DNA of 64,000 bases from NCBI GenBank assembly GCA_003640385.1, contig RCAB01000141.1, positions 62,001-126,000 on the forward strand, in the 5' to 3' direction. A program made the translations under genes and the position numbers. Numbering within the stretch: position 1 is the first letter of the stretch; every line of letters begins with the position of its first letter. Of this stretch, positions 39,687 to 51,800 are shown in pieces. The stretch comes from Setaria digitata (taxonomy: Eukaryota > Nematoda > Chromadorea > Rhabditida > Setariidae). The notes under the pieces are model-generated. The model was given only the letters and a program-made list of their open reading frames with translations, was not told the DNA's origin and did no database searches.

Positions 39687-39739
39687 GAATTCAGCAATAT
39701 CTCTTCCGAATTTAGCAATATCCTTTCCTAATTCAGTAG
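39687..39739. repeat. 21-bp in-frame tandem repeat, about 2.5 copies
   Basis: GAATTCAGCAATATCTCTTCC is followed by a copy with three changes and a partial third copy. On the minus strand, inside the open frame 39845-39636, it encodes the alternating segments GKDIAKF, GRDIAEF and SGDILDV. Confidence 0.8.
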
Positions 39740-39874
39740 TACTGCTAATGATTCCATCAATGTTGCCAAATATTTCCCATTTCCTTCCATCTTTCCATTC
39801 TGCATGTCCCTTCATGTGGCGATTGAAATTCTGATTTGCTTGCATAAGAAGTGCTACCGGTCAGCGTAATTGGT

Positions 39875-39876
<2 letters not shown>

Positions 39877-39919
<43 letters not shown>

Positions 39920-39926
39920 TGTGTGT
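39877..39926. repeat. (GT)n microsatellite
   Basis: About 24 GT units with one TA interruption near 39912. Confidence 0.95.
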
Positions 39927-39937
39927 TATGATTACAT

Positions 39938-39963
39938 AGTAGTAGTAGTAGTAGTAGTAGTAT
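39938..39963. repeat. (AGT)n microsatellite
   Basis: Eight AGT units eleven bases after the GT repeat. Confidence 0.95.
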
Positions 39964-40212
39964 TATATAATGGGAATCCGTAGAGAGAATGTCCAGCCAG
40001 CTGCTCCCTGTTCAATTCGATTCATTCCTTTCATTCGTCATCCTTTTGGCATCGATCTTCAGCGGTGCTTTCCATCAATACAGTCACTTCAAATTCTACT
40101 ACCACGTTATTCTTATTATTATTACTATTCACATTTAAAAACTTTTCATATCAAATTTGTTCCAGTCCAACATAAATGACTCATCATTATATAATGGGAA
40201 TCTGCAGAGAGA
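39962..40212. repeat. Dispersed pair of a 27-bp direct repeat
   Basis: Positions 39962-39988 and 40186-40212 share ATTATATAATGGGAATC followed by a near-identical GCAGAGAGA-type end (two mismatches), 224 bp apart, bracketing sequence just left of the minisatellite. Confidence 0.8.
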
Positions 40213-40316
40213 TCACTTCAGCAATTCGCCATACATCTCAACACTATTTTAGCTTTCTAGTTTACGCTCTTAATGAACCGTTTCGATGTGATTTCACTTT
40301 TAATACTACCGTCCAT

Positions 40317-40878
40317 TAATAAATTCACGTCATTTCATAAATCTCACGTAGACGACATCCATTTCATCCCTGTTTTATTTTAATAAATTCACGTCATTTC
40401 ATAAATCTCACGTAGACGACATCCATTTCATCCCTGTTTTATTTTAATAAATTCACGTCATTTCATAAATCTCACGTAGACGACATCCATTTCATCCCTG
40501 TTTTATTTTAATAAATTCACGTCATTTCATAAATCTCACGTAGACGACATCCATTTCATCCCTGTTTTATTTTAATAAATTCACGTCATTTCATAAATCT
40601 CACGTAGACGACATCCATTTCATCCCTGTTTTATTTTAATAAATTCACGTCATTTCATAAATCTCACGTAGACGACATCCATTTCATCCCTGTTTTATTT
40701 TAATAAATTCACGTCATTTCATAAATCTCACGTAGACGACATCCATTTCATCCCTGTTTTATTTTAATAAATTCACGTCATTTCATAAATCTCACGTAGA
40801 CGACATCCATTTCATCCCTGTTTTATTTTAATAAATTCACGTCATTTCATAAATCTCACGTAGACGACATTCATTTCC
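40317..40878. repeat. 64-bp minisatellite, eight complete units plus a 50-bp partial
   Basis: Units begin at 40317, 40381, 40445, 40509, 40573, 40637, 40701, 40765 and 40829 (partial). The copies look identical until the last unit decays at ACATTCATTTCC. Each unit contains TCACGTCA and a second TCACGTAG. The unit length is not a multiple of three, so it is not a protein repeat. Confidence 0.97.
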
Positions 40879-43800
40879 GTTTCAATGAAAAGAAATAAGT
40901 CCATTTTCAAATTGTCATCTGTACAAAAAATGAGATGCAAAGAGTGGAGGGAACAGAGTGTCACGGACGGACACGCGTTCGTGTTGAGGTGCGCCTGGTA
41001 CGTACTCCGCCGCCCCTCTTCTTTCCAGTGGTAATATACCTCTCTACCATCGTTGCATCTTTTTCCCTTTTAATTCTTCCGCACTACCTGTATTATATAT
41101 ATAAATATAGATTGCTTTTAGTAAATATCATATGTACTGTTATTGACAGTTAGTAATTAGATGACTAGTTTTCAAGATTAGACTAATTTAGGATTGCCCT
41201 CTAAGGTATGCTTTACCCTTCATGCATTTTCTTGTTTGACATCATTCTGAGACATTTAGTCGCATCATATCCTGTATTGCATTTAACCTATTCCGGTATC
41301 AAAAAACGCATATATTATCAATGATTTAGAAAAAAAAAAAAGAAAAAAAACGTGTAATACACGTGCAGGACAAAACTTTATTCGGAGCATGTGTATTTTA
41401 GCGCTTCAATAAAATTTAATTTTAGAATGAAGTTGAATTTTAAGAGGATGGATATTTAAATTGAAATATGTAATTCCTGAAAAAAAACTTTTGGAAATTT
41501 TGAATTTTCGAATAAAATAAGCAGATGAATAAAGGTGGATAATGAGAATGGAAGGGAGTGAGTTCGATGAATTGCTCAATCTTCTAGCGATTGGTCATCT
41601 TTTCCCTTCATAACACTGAATGGAATGATTTGATTATTCAATCAGAATTTTCACTCTATCATTTAAATTTAATCTTTAAGTTAGGAATTAATTGTTCATT
41701 TCTTGGTATTTCATCAAAAATTTTTGCTGCACTTCAATTTGTATGCATTTATTTTTTTTTTTTTTTTTGTAGCGTAATTTGTTGTTTCAAAAAAAAAAAA
41801 TGTTGTGAATCATAAATTCGACAAAGTGCTAAATGAGTATTTTTCAATTTTTCATTTCATTTATTAGATATTTTTTTTAAATCTTAGACAAGAAAAAAAA
41901 AAGAGGCGAAGCAGTTTAAAATTTGATATTTCCTACAGTAATATTTTCCGTCTAATTGGAATGATTTTAGAAGACAAAAGCGAAATGTAAGAAGAGAAAT
42001 AATAATTTTAGGATCTGTAATAGAATCCCACTTTTCCCTGACGACTTATTGTTTATTTGAAATCCGATTTTCCCTACCAATAACAGATTTAGCAACGGCA
42101 AGGTGGCTGTTTCATTAATCCTATTAACAAACTTACTCAATATCTATGAGCCTCAACTGTTCAGCAATTATTTTTGACAATAAACTTAACTACAGTATCG
42201 CAATACTGATATTTTCTTTATATGCAAAAAATATCTTGACATTTGAAAGTTATTAAAAATTGGTGATTTTATACACATTTTCTTTTTTTTTTAGTTACTG
42301 TTAAATTATTATTCGTTACTAATTTTTGTTATATTTAAAGAAAATTTAAGTTATTTTAAATCATCTTTTTTCTTCAAATACACAAGCACTCTTATTTAAA
42401 AAATCACACAATAGATTAATTAAATCTGAAATACATTACTAACCATTCTTAACTTGAATACACCAATATTCAAATCTACTCTTTCAGTCGATAATTCATT
42501 GATCATTCCAGTTACTTACTACTGAAATTTACATTTAAATCAGTGCGTTAAATCTAAAAAAAAATTTTTTAAATCAAAGAAAGCGTGAAAAAAAGAAAAA
42601 AAACGAAGCGATTTAATCAGTTGATTCAAAAAATTTTTTTTCAAAATTGGAAGATATTTAAAATTTTATATGAATCTGTAATTAAATTTAAAAGATTTAC
42701 TTACATAGTTTGGCTGTGCTATATTTTACTTAAGTGTTTTAAGCATTTCTTTTGCAACGATAGATTATGCAGTTAGTCATCAACTTACTTTAATGAGTTT
42801 AAATTTAATTGAGCTATTAAAAAATTGTCGTTCACATCATGATAGTTTAAATTATCAATAAATTTCAAGAAAAATAAAATATATTTCCGTTGAATAATAA
42901 AAATTTTCAGAGATTAAGAACTTTTCAATATCTTTCTATTATTTATTTATTTATTTTTTTTCGAATACTATTTCATTATGAGTTTGTGATATCTAAGTAA
43001 CAGATTTAAATTTTGTTTTGAAAATAAGTTCCAGTTAAAGTATTCGTTGATCATAAGTTGTTTACTGCTTAACACATCTGTTATCATTATCATCATTGGT
43101 AGATTGGTCAGTAGCTATGATCAGAATTCAAAAGAGAATACGATAATGGACAATGGCCACAACTCAAATGATTCAGCATAAAATCCTTTGGTGATGAAAT
43201 TGGCTCATTAAATTGACCAGTTCTTTGTCATTTGTGTTTTTTAAATTTCTTAATTTTAAATTTTATGCCTCATTTGAATGGTTCATCTTAATAATGCGAA
43301 AATTTCATTTCAAACACTTTTTTTTTTTTTGTTTTCATCAAATGAGGGTAATGCTTTCTTCAAAAAGGTCAGTGATAAAATGAAAAGTTCTAGCTGTAGC
43401 GACCTTTTGCCATCATCTGTTGAAAGTGTTGATTTTTAACTTTTGAATTCTTCCTTGTTTCAAAATGAATTTAATTCAACTATGTACAGTAGGAATAAAA
43501 AGAAAAAAAAAAAATCAGATGGATGAAATGGAAGAGTTGCTATCTTCAATGTATGTCTAGATGAGTGATGCAGGCAGAATTTGTCCTAATTAATTAATCA
43601 ATCTTTCTCCTTAATAGAGCAGTTTATTTTCATTTTTAGCAGGAAAAAGTCACCTCTTCGTTACTTTTCACCAAATGTTTCATTTTTCGACGCTGGCAGT
43701 AAAATTGGATTTTCAGCGAATAAAAATAAAAAAGCAAATTTTTTTTTTTTTTCGCTGCTTGGAAATTTTTGCATTTTAACAAGATTAATGATTAATTCGC

Positions 43801-45112
43801 ACGAATAATGAATGAATGCCACTTTTTTTTTGTATTTAAAAATTTACACTAAAGTTTTTTTTTTTTCATTTTTTCTTCTTGCAGATTTTGAAGGAAGTAA
43901 TATTGCTGGAAGAATGTGAGCATTATTAGATACGGCGATCTCAAATTTGCTGGTAAAAAAAGAAAAATAAAATAGAGACGAAAAAGAGAGGAATTATTAA
44001 ATTGCTTTATGACGGATAAACATTACACAATTATCAGCCACCTCTTTCCTTATCAGCCATCGATATTTCGACATCAGTATTTCATATCACGCTAATAAAC
44101 TTGTCAAAAAAAAAAAAAAAAAAAGAAAAAATGCGCCACTATATTTAAATGCTTTGCATCATGAAAAAAAAAAAAATGGTACTTTTACTTCTATTTTTTT
44201 TTTTTTTTAGATTTTGGAATCTCGAACATTTTTACCCTTTTTTAGCAACTGATATTTCTATTAATTCAAAAGAAAAATTACGACAAGTTGAGAAATTAAA
44301 AAAGAAGCAAAAGAATTTAAATCACTAATTAATTTCTCTTTAACTGTTTGTTACGTACGTCTAGTAAATAAATCATTTAAGTATTTCAGCGCAAAATTTT
44401 GTTTTCTTTAGATCTAATTACTCATGATTAGGTTCATTTCTGCTATTATTACGATTTTATATTCGTAAAGAATTTTCAAATTTATTAATTTCAGAGGGAA
44501 AAAAAAAAAAAGAAATTAATTAAAAAGTAGTGGTGAAATTCGAATGGTCAAAAGCAAAGAACGAAAATCCGAGTGGCGGAAAATTTCCGAGTGATAAGCA
44601 CCGAGTGAATGGAGCAATTCCGAGAGAATCCTTTCTTTGAGAATGTTCTCCCGGTGTTGTGTACAGTTTGATTTCGCTTGAGCTCCTAGAATCCCCTTAA
44701 CCTTCCCCGCCTGACCTCACCCATATCCCGCAGTATTATTCTTTCTATACTGATAATCATATAAAAAGGAACATATTTAAGTTTGGTACTTATTCCCATT
44801 AATCCACTCGGTCTAATCCAAAAATCATTTCAAATTCCTTCTTGCTTTTTTTTTTTTTTTGTGTTTCTTTTTTTTTCGATTCAAAAAAGAGAGAGGTAAT
44901 TATGAGCGCAAAATGCAATAACCAGAAATTATAAAAGATTTTAAAAATTATAATATTTTTTGCGAAGTATTCCAGGAAAAAAAAAGAGTTTTCAACTTCT
45001 TTTTCTTAGCAAAAAAAAAAAAAAAATGCAACTCTAATATGAAATGCTTTTTTTTTCTTTTTAAAGACAGAAATTAGAATTTCTGACGAAAATCTTTACT
45101 TGCTCAGCCACA

Positions 45113-45150
45113 CTGCCATGGAGGCGTTGAAGCTTAGTCGGTTATGGCAG
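45113..45150. other. Short hairpin CTGCCAT/ATGGCAG
   Basis: A perfect 7-bp stem (45113-45119 with 45144-45150) encloses a 24-base loop, immediately before a longer inverted repeat. Confidence 0.6.
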
Positions 45151-45169
45151 TAAGCATGAACAATTACTG

Positions 45170-45284
45170 AAAATAAGGCTTGTCAGTAATGAGGAATGAT
45201 TTGGAGGCATCATCACTAATTTTTTATTTCTTTTTCTTTTGAGAAAGTCATTCCTCGTCTGTGCAAGCCTTGATTGCTTATTTT
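45170..45284. other. Imperfect inverted repeat, extended hairpin
   Basis: The left arm (AAAATAAGGCTTG...GAGGAATGATTT) pairs with the right arm (AAAGTCATTCCTC...CAAGCC...TTATTTT). The paired blocks are GGCTTG/CAAGCC, CAG/CTG and AGGAATGA/TCATTCCT with its short extension, plus outer AAAATAA/TTATTTT. The central loop is about 40 bases. It could be a miRNA-like precursor or a decayed palindromic element. Confidence 0.55.
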
Positions 45285-45851
45285 CTCATTAACCTGACTA
45301 CTCCAACAAGTCCAAATGTCTTTCTGAAGGCATTTTTTTTTTCTTTTTAATTAAGATGAAATATGCAACCATAGTTAGCCATTTTTTCTTTCTCATTTAA
45401 ATTGTCAAACTTTATTTTTTCTTCTTTCTAATATAAATGTATGCCTTTGCAAATTTTCTTTTTCTTCCTTATTATATTATCGCTTTCTTATCTCTGAATT
45501 ATCGAAATTTTCGTTGGCTGATATTTAATATCCTACTTTTTACCTTGAAGTGGCAAATGTTTGGAAGTTAATAAAGCAACGTTAACAAACCATTTGAGTA
45601 ATTTGTTCAAAATTAAAACAGCTGTAGCATATATTTCTCCAATTTGAACATCTAACTTACCTAGTATTAAAACTAACTTTAAACGGTTTATACTGCAACA
45701 TTAAATACAGATTTTGAAAGTTTCACAAACTGATTCATTTGATTCGATTAACAGAATTAACTTCAACTAATCAGTACATGGGATATAAGATCTCCAGTAA
45801 AATTTATTACATTTTATTTAATGAGATAATAAACTGTTCGGTACATAAAAA

Positions 45852-48800
45852 TCATATCAACTTGACAAACATGTGCTCCATTGTGTCTTCTAGACCGAAT
45901 ATTCTCTTCGGTCCTGTTTTACAAGCTTGGAACAATTTGGAAAATACAGCATCTCCTTTTGGGTGATGTTTCATATGTCCAATAGTATCTTCTGCCATTG
46001 CTCTATAAAGCAATTATCATTTTAGATAAAATAAAATGCTTGAAAGAAGCAAGATACAACTATAAAAAACGATCTAGTCGATGGGGAAGAAAACAAATTC
46101 CAGCTGTTCATTTAAAATGAACTGTAACGTCAGTGGAATAATTAGCCAACAGAACATGTTTCATTGTCTGATATTTCTTTTGACATATTTGACGTCACAC
46201 TGCATATTTTTTAGCAACAAAATCGCTTTCTACTACATCTGAATAAAAAAAACACTTCCACTAAATAAAATAGATGGCACAAGAATTATCAAGAATAATT
46301 ACTACGTCACTTTTTGAAATCCGATACTCTTATTTTACTTTTTCTCTATGCTATCATCTGTTACTTGTGTATATGAGTTATACCAAAAGAGTGCATTCAG
46401 TGATAATAAGGAAAATGCAAAAAATAGAGCTCAGGACCGGTAATTTTGTTTTCAAGTCTCAAAAAAAAGAAATACGTTTATGTATGATATATTAAATATT
46501 ATAACTGGTATATTGATTACTTCTCCAGGAATTGTTATAAATTAATTGTTATATTTTCTCAGGGATTATTATAAATTAAAACATAAAGGTAATTGTTATA
46601 AATATCCGAAAAGAATAACGGGTATTGTAAAGACATTACTGTATAATTTGAATATTTACACGTTCTGGACGACTTTTGCTTAGGAAGTTAAAAAGTAACA
46701 ATAAAATTTTGAACACGATATGAATACAATTCATTAATATGACACCTGGAAGAACCTATATTTTCGTTAAACTGGATATAATTCAAAGTAGTTAATCAGC
46801 TTTATAAAAATATGGTGGAAAAATTTTAACCCCAACCAAAATTTGAAACACCTGGTATATTTCAATAAATCACAAACTGAGCAATCACAAATATTTTTTT
46901 ACAGGAGCTACTACTGAAAAAGCTGTAGTTTCTTGGGGTAGAATCAAAATTAGAAAAATGGTGAAAAGCAAATAACGAAACGGATTTACATACATCGATA
47001 TCATGAACAATGAAATTAGCAACTAACTTATTTTCTCTTCGTATCTTTAGTTACTCTAAAACTATAATCTCATCATACTCATCGAGACACTTGATACTAA
47101 AATTTCAAGAATCAAAGTAAAATTGCGTTCTCCAGAAGTTCCCCTTCCTCTTTTCGGAAACAAAGAATCACAGCCCAAAACATTTAGTTTCTCAAACGAA
47201 AATGGAGCAAAACTTCGTTTTTCGAAGCCACTTATGAGAAATTGCAAAAAAAAAAATGAAGCAGAACAGCTTCCCAATGAGTAATTATTGATTAATGAGG
47301 TCATGTACTAAGTAAATATCAAATATAATCGAGTGATGGATAAATCGTAACTTCGAAAGAATGAAACTTCGACGTAATCATCGAGAAATTGAAAGAAAAG
47401 AAATGACTTAGCGATGATTCATAAACAATGTAAAAACTAATGGAAATATCTCCAGCAAAAAAGAAAAAAAAAAAAGCAAAACAAAAAGTTACTTAAAATT
47501 TCCACTACAACTGTACACTGTCGCTATTTTGAAATTGGAAAGCTTCACGAATTTTAATGGAAAATCTACCTAGCTTCCACACGTCCCATATCTTCACGAG
47601 TCTGTATTAAAGCACTGAGAAGTTCCACATGTATGTCGGGGAATTTGCGAACCAATGTTGTTGTTTCAAGAGCTAATAAACTTTTATCTCGGAGACTCAG
47701 AACATCTGACATGGATATGAGAACCACTGTTAAATCGGTAAACTAAAATAAATGATATTTTAACTTTTTTTTGGAAAACAAAGAATCTAAATTCTTTTTC
47801 TTCTTTTGTTCAAAACAATTTAATGGTAGTATTTAATAGCTGTTAAACTAACACCATCTTATTTCAACTTTTTATTGGCAATACTAGATATCTGAGAAAT
47901 GATCAAATTATAAACATGTTACACTATTTCATTTCTCACGAAATACCTTAAACCTAGCAACACTAATTAATAAATAGTATTAACATTGTCAGCGAAAGTT
48001 AAAATATTTTGCAAGAAAAAAAGGAAAGTAGATACCGTGACGTCAACATCATTCAACAATTTTGAAAACAGCTGTGTTAGCCGTTCACCATCACGTCTTA
48101 ATAATCTAGATGCCGTATAACGATCGTCGTAATTTGCAAGCGATAGTCGTCTTAAAAGTCAAGAAACTAGATTTAATACAAGAAGATTTAAGAAAAAATA
48201 CTGAATTAGTATCCTACATTTCGAAGATGACTTGTAGGACCAATTACTACCTTCTTAATTGTTTCAGACATAAAAAAGATTTTCCATTGTTCTGACACAC
48301 ATTAGTACTGAACTTATTAAAATATACATCTATATAGATAATATGACGTTTTTAATTTCGATATCCTCTATCGAAAGACTTCGTTGATACAACGAAACCA
48401 TGATAAAAGTTTCATTCTATTTTCCAATGAATTTTTAGTTCTAGCTTTTTGGATAAAAAATTAGAAATTTGGATCTGTGGAAAGAGAGCCCACTTCAATC
48501 TCAATGTTCCGAAGAAACTTCACCTGCTATCAATGCCAGTCATGTATTCGCCAACTATTTTATACTGTATTTCCATCAGTAATGCACATCGAATGTGGGG
48601 CCGAAGGTGCTTATGATCACTGTAATAATCAGCGATTGTCATGCAGATCGTCTCCAAAGCTGATGACCCACCAAGCCTCAAATTTTGAAAAATGAAGCAG
48701 AACAATTTTAGGGAAAGAATGAATCAAATGAAAAAGGGAAGTAAAAGCGATAAATTTATTTGCGCCTCAGGAATGTGACGCCATAAGATGAAATATTTTG

Positions 48801-51800
48801 TTCTTAAGCAGTAATGTTCAGAATTTCCTGTTATTTGGCAAAAACTTCAATTTCTTAACATCCTTAACAACACAAAACAGTTCAAGCTTTAATTTATATA
48901 TTTAAATATGTTTCGGTGCATAAAAATGTTCTGAATCAGGCCTAATAATCGTCATATGTCTGATTTTCAGAGAAACTTTCATGCTATGATTATTAGATTA
49001 TTTTGTAAAAAAAATCACATATTTATCCAAAAAAAAGTATTTTCAAAAAGGAAATTAAAATAGGCAATGTCAAAACATAAAAATTATTAGCAGCTTTAAG
49101 GCAGGCCTCTTTAAATAATGTAAAGTAATTTAAGTAATCGGTAGAACTTGAGCTGGAGGAAATAATAACTAGAACTATAAATTTTATAAAGATTCCGTGT
49201 ATAAATAAGCAACGTTACTACTGTCAGAGATATACGGTTGAAAAGTTAACATATTAATCTGAACAAAAGCAAGATACCATTTCTTAGTTAGGATTTCAGC
49301 CAGATGTGGAGCAATGTCTTCGCTGACTTCATCAAGCAAAGTGCCAATCCTGTAAAGCTTTTCAAATAGCGCTAAAAAGGAGTAAATAAAAGGAATAAGA
49401 GAGGAAAATTATGCCCGATATATGTCCAGCGACTGCGATATTCTCCAGTGATGAAAATAAAAAACAAAAAAATTAGGAAAAAAGAAAAATGAAAAATTTA
49501 AAATTTATGCAAAACAATGTATTAATAACAATCACTTACAGAGATTTTAAATTACATAATTAATACTCACGCCGATTGCATTCCAATATTCCAGCGCTTC
49601 TTTAATTGATCAATTTTATCAAGCAGTGCTTGCCTCGAAACTACCATTATGGATAAACTTCTATTGGAGTGAATTGAACCGGAAGAAGTAGCGACTTCAA
49701 TATTCGATGAGTTCGACGGCGAAAGATCTGTTTCCATTGTTAATCGGATGTGTTGTTTTAATTTTTCCGTCGATTCTACACATATGTCCAAATTATTGGC
49801 CACCGCAATCTGCGATTCACCCACTTTTATAAATTTGTAAAATTATTCTTGAATTTCAGATTTAAAAACAGCTCTGAAAACAAGTACTACAAAAAATATC
49901 TTTATTCAGCAATTTCAACAAAGGAAAGGTGAAATCAAAACGCTAATGAAATAACTCTGAAAAAATATAACATTTAGTGTGATTGAAAACATACTACTGT
50001 GGCTGTGAACTCTTTGAAATGATTACGGTTTTCGAAATGTTTAGTTTTATAAGCTGTAGCAGCATCTGCAAACACTTTCTTTTATTAAAAATACTCTTCT
50101 ACCCAAAATCTTCCTCTACGATAAACATAAATAATGGATAATAGTCAAAAAGTTCTGTTTCGCTGTTATTTGACTGTCGATTACTTAAAACAAGTAATAA
50201 AACATTAAAACCAGAACACCACATAGAAACTGTACCTTTGTATTTATTTGCAAAATTTAGAAATTCTTCGACACTAACTTCCACAACATTTGGTATGATA
50301 TCATGAGAAACTTCTCTTGTTAGTGAAATCTGAAGTGAAACCAAACAATAAAAATTCCGAATATAATAACGCTAGTAACAAAAATTAAAATAAAGAACGT
50401 ACCGTATCCTCAATCATCCCGAAAAGGATGCTTGGCAACTGCGTATAAAAGTACCCCAATCTTTCTTCTTCTGGATGTACATCCTTATACCAATCCTCAA
50501 ACACAGATATCATATGAAAAATACGCCATCCACTGCTCCTTTGAAAGAAAAAGAACACATTCTTTAGTTTCAAAGATGGAATAACTTAGTAAAGAGTTCA
50601 AGAAATTATTTACTTTATATATATTTTCAATTTTCTTCAAATGATATATATCAGATTTCATCTTACTAGCTCACGCTTTACGCTTCATAAATACTAACAT
50701 CCTTTTCTTGCATTAGTGTTTTCTCTAGCCACTCATGCATATCTCGTCGCGTTATTTCGATGAATCTGAAAAACTAACACTATCGGTAGATACAATCAGC
50801 TTTTAATAAAAGTTTTTACTTTTATAGTAACCGAAATACTACAGGTATGAGTATTTCATTTCGATAAAGATATTTTATTCTTCCTTAGAAGGAAAATTAA
50901 AAACTGTGGACGAAAATGAAATTTCATCTCAATTTATTTAAATTAAATAAAGTTTGGAACAACTAACCTATCACAAAGTTCAGTAACAGTGGATTTCGAT
51001 AAAAGAGGATGATCAGCCAATAGTGCAGCTGTATTGATTTGTAATCGAGGATTTCCCAAAATTTGTTCACTACTGTAAATGCATTACTGTATCTATTTTA
51101 ATACAAAATGGGGAATAATGAAGGCCGCTGAAACTCACCCATAAGCATTGACCCAACTGAGAAGCTGTACAAGTTCATTTTTCTCCAATTTTTCTGAGGC
51201 GATCTCACGAAGCTGAAAGCCAGCAAAGCTTAATTTAAATCGAACATTTATTCCGAAAAATGACGAAATCAAAAATATTAGTGCTAATTTCATGACTCAG
51301 TCATTGAATTTATCTTTTATTTTTGAAATTAAGAAGTCAAGTGAAATATTAACCACATAAAAAAGCGGACAGGATATAGATAAGACACTTAAATGTGAAA
51401 GATAAAGAGAAAAATGAAGACTATAGCTAAAAAAAAAAAGGAAAATAAACAAACGAACACGTCCCGATAACAGATTATGATACATGGATACGAAACGATC
51501 ATATATTCCATATGATGGCGGGAAACATGGCGAGGCAGCACTCTTCGCTACCATTAAATCATCTACTAGTACAAGACGGCAAACTTCCAAATATCTGGAA
51601 GCATCATTACATAAATAAGGTTATCATTTCATTAACAGAATTAGATATTATTTCTTGCAGAATTCCAATGCTGGATATTTAATTTAAACCATGGTGTGTA
51701 TTCCACTGAAATGAAAAATAAATGATTTGGCAAAAGAACGCTAAGAACAGAACGTTTTCTAATCAATTAGGAAATATTTTATAAATAATTGGATGCAACT

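Larger units (their letters stand above)
38844..45851. other. 7 kb repeat-rich intergenic region
   Basis: Lies between the 5' end of NUP88 and the 3' end of EXOC3, both on the minus strand. No convincing gene. From left to right it holds a 21-bp tandem repeat within a short minus-strand frame, GT and AGT microsatellites, a duplicated 27-bp segment, a 64-bp minisatellite, a GC-rich patch, long poly-A/T DNA, a CCGAGTG cluster and two adjacent hairpins. Confidence 0.7.

Noticed and set aside
40317..40878. Regular repeat considered as a CRISPR array
   Set aside because: Units are contiguous and identical with no variable spacers, in a eukaryotic genome; it is a minisatellite.
40935..41153. 72-codon plus frame through the GC-rich island
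   Set aside because: Composition changes abruptly within the frame and no splice or family support exists; the island itself is reported instead.
48477..48695. 72-codon plus frame with cysteines (CYQCQSC)
   Set aside because: Antisense to an EXOC3 exon that is firmly supported by homology and phase.
50496..50538. Longer version of EXOC3 exon 11 using the CAAAG acceptor
   Set aside because: Phase 2 is incompatible with the preceding exon; the GAG acceptor before GATTGG gives the homology-consistent phase 0 join.
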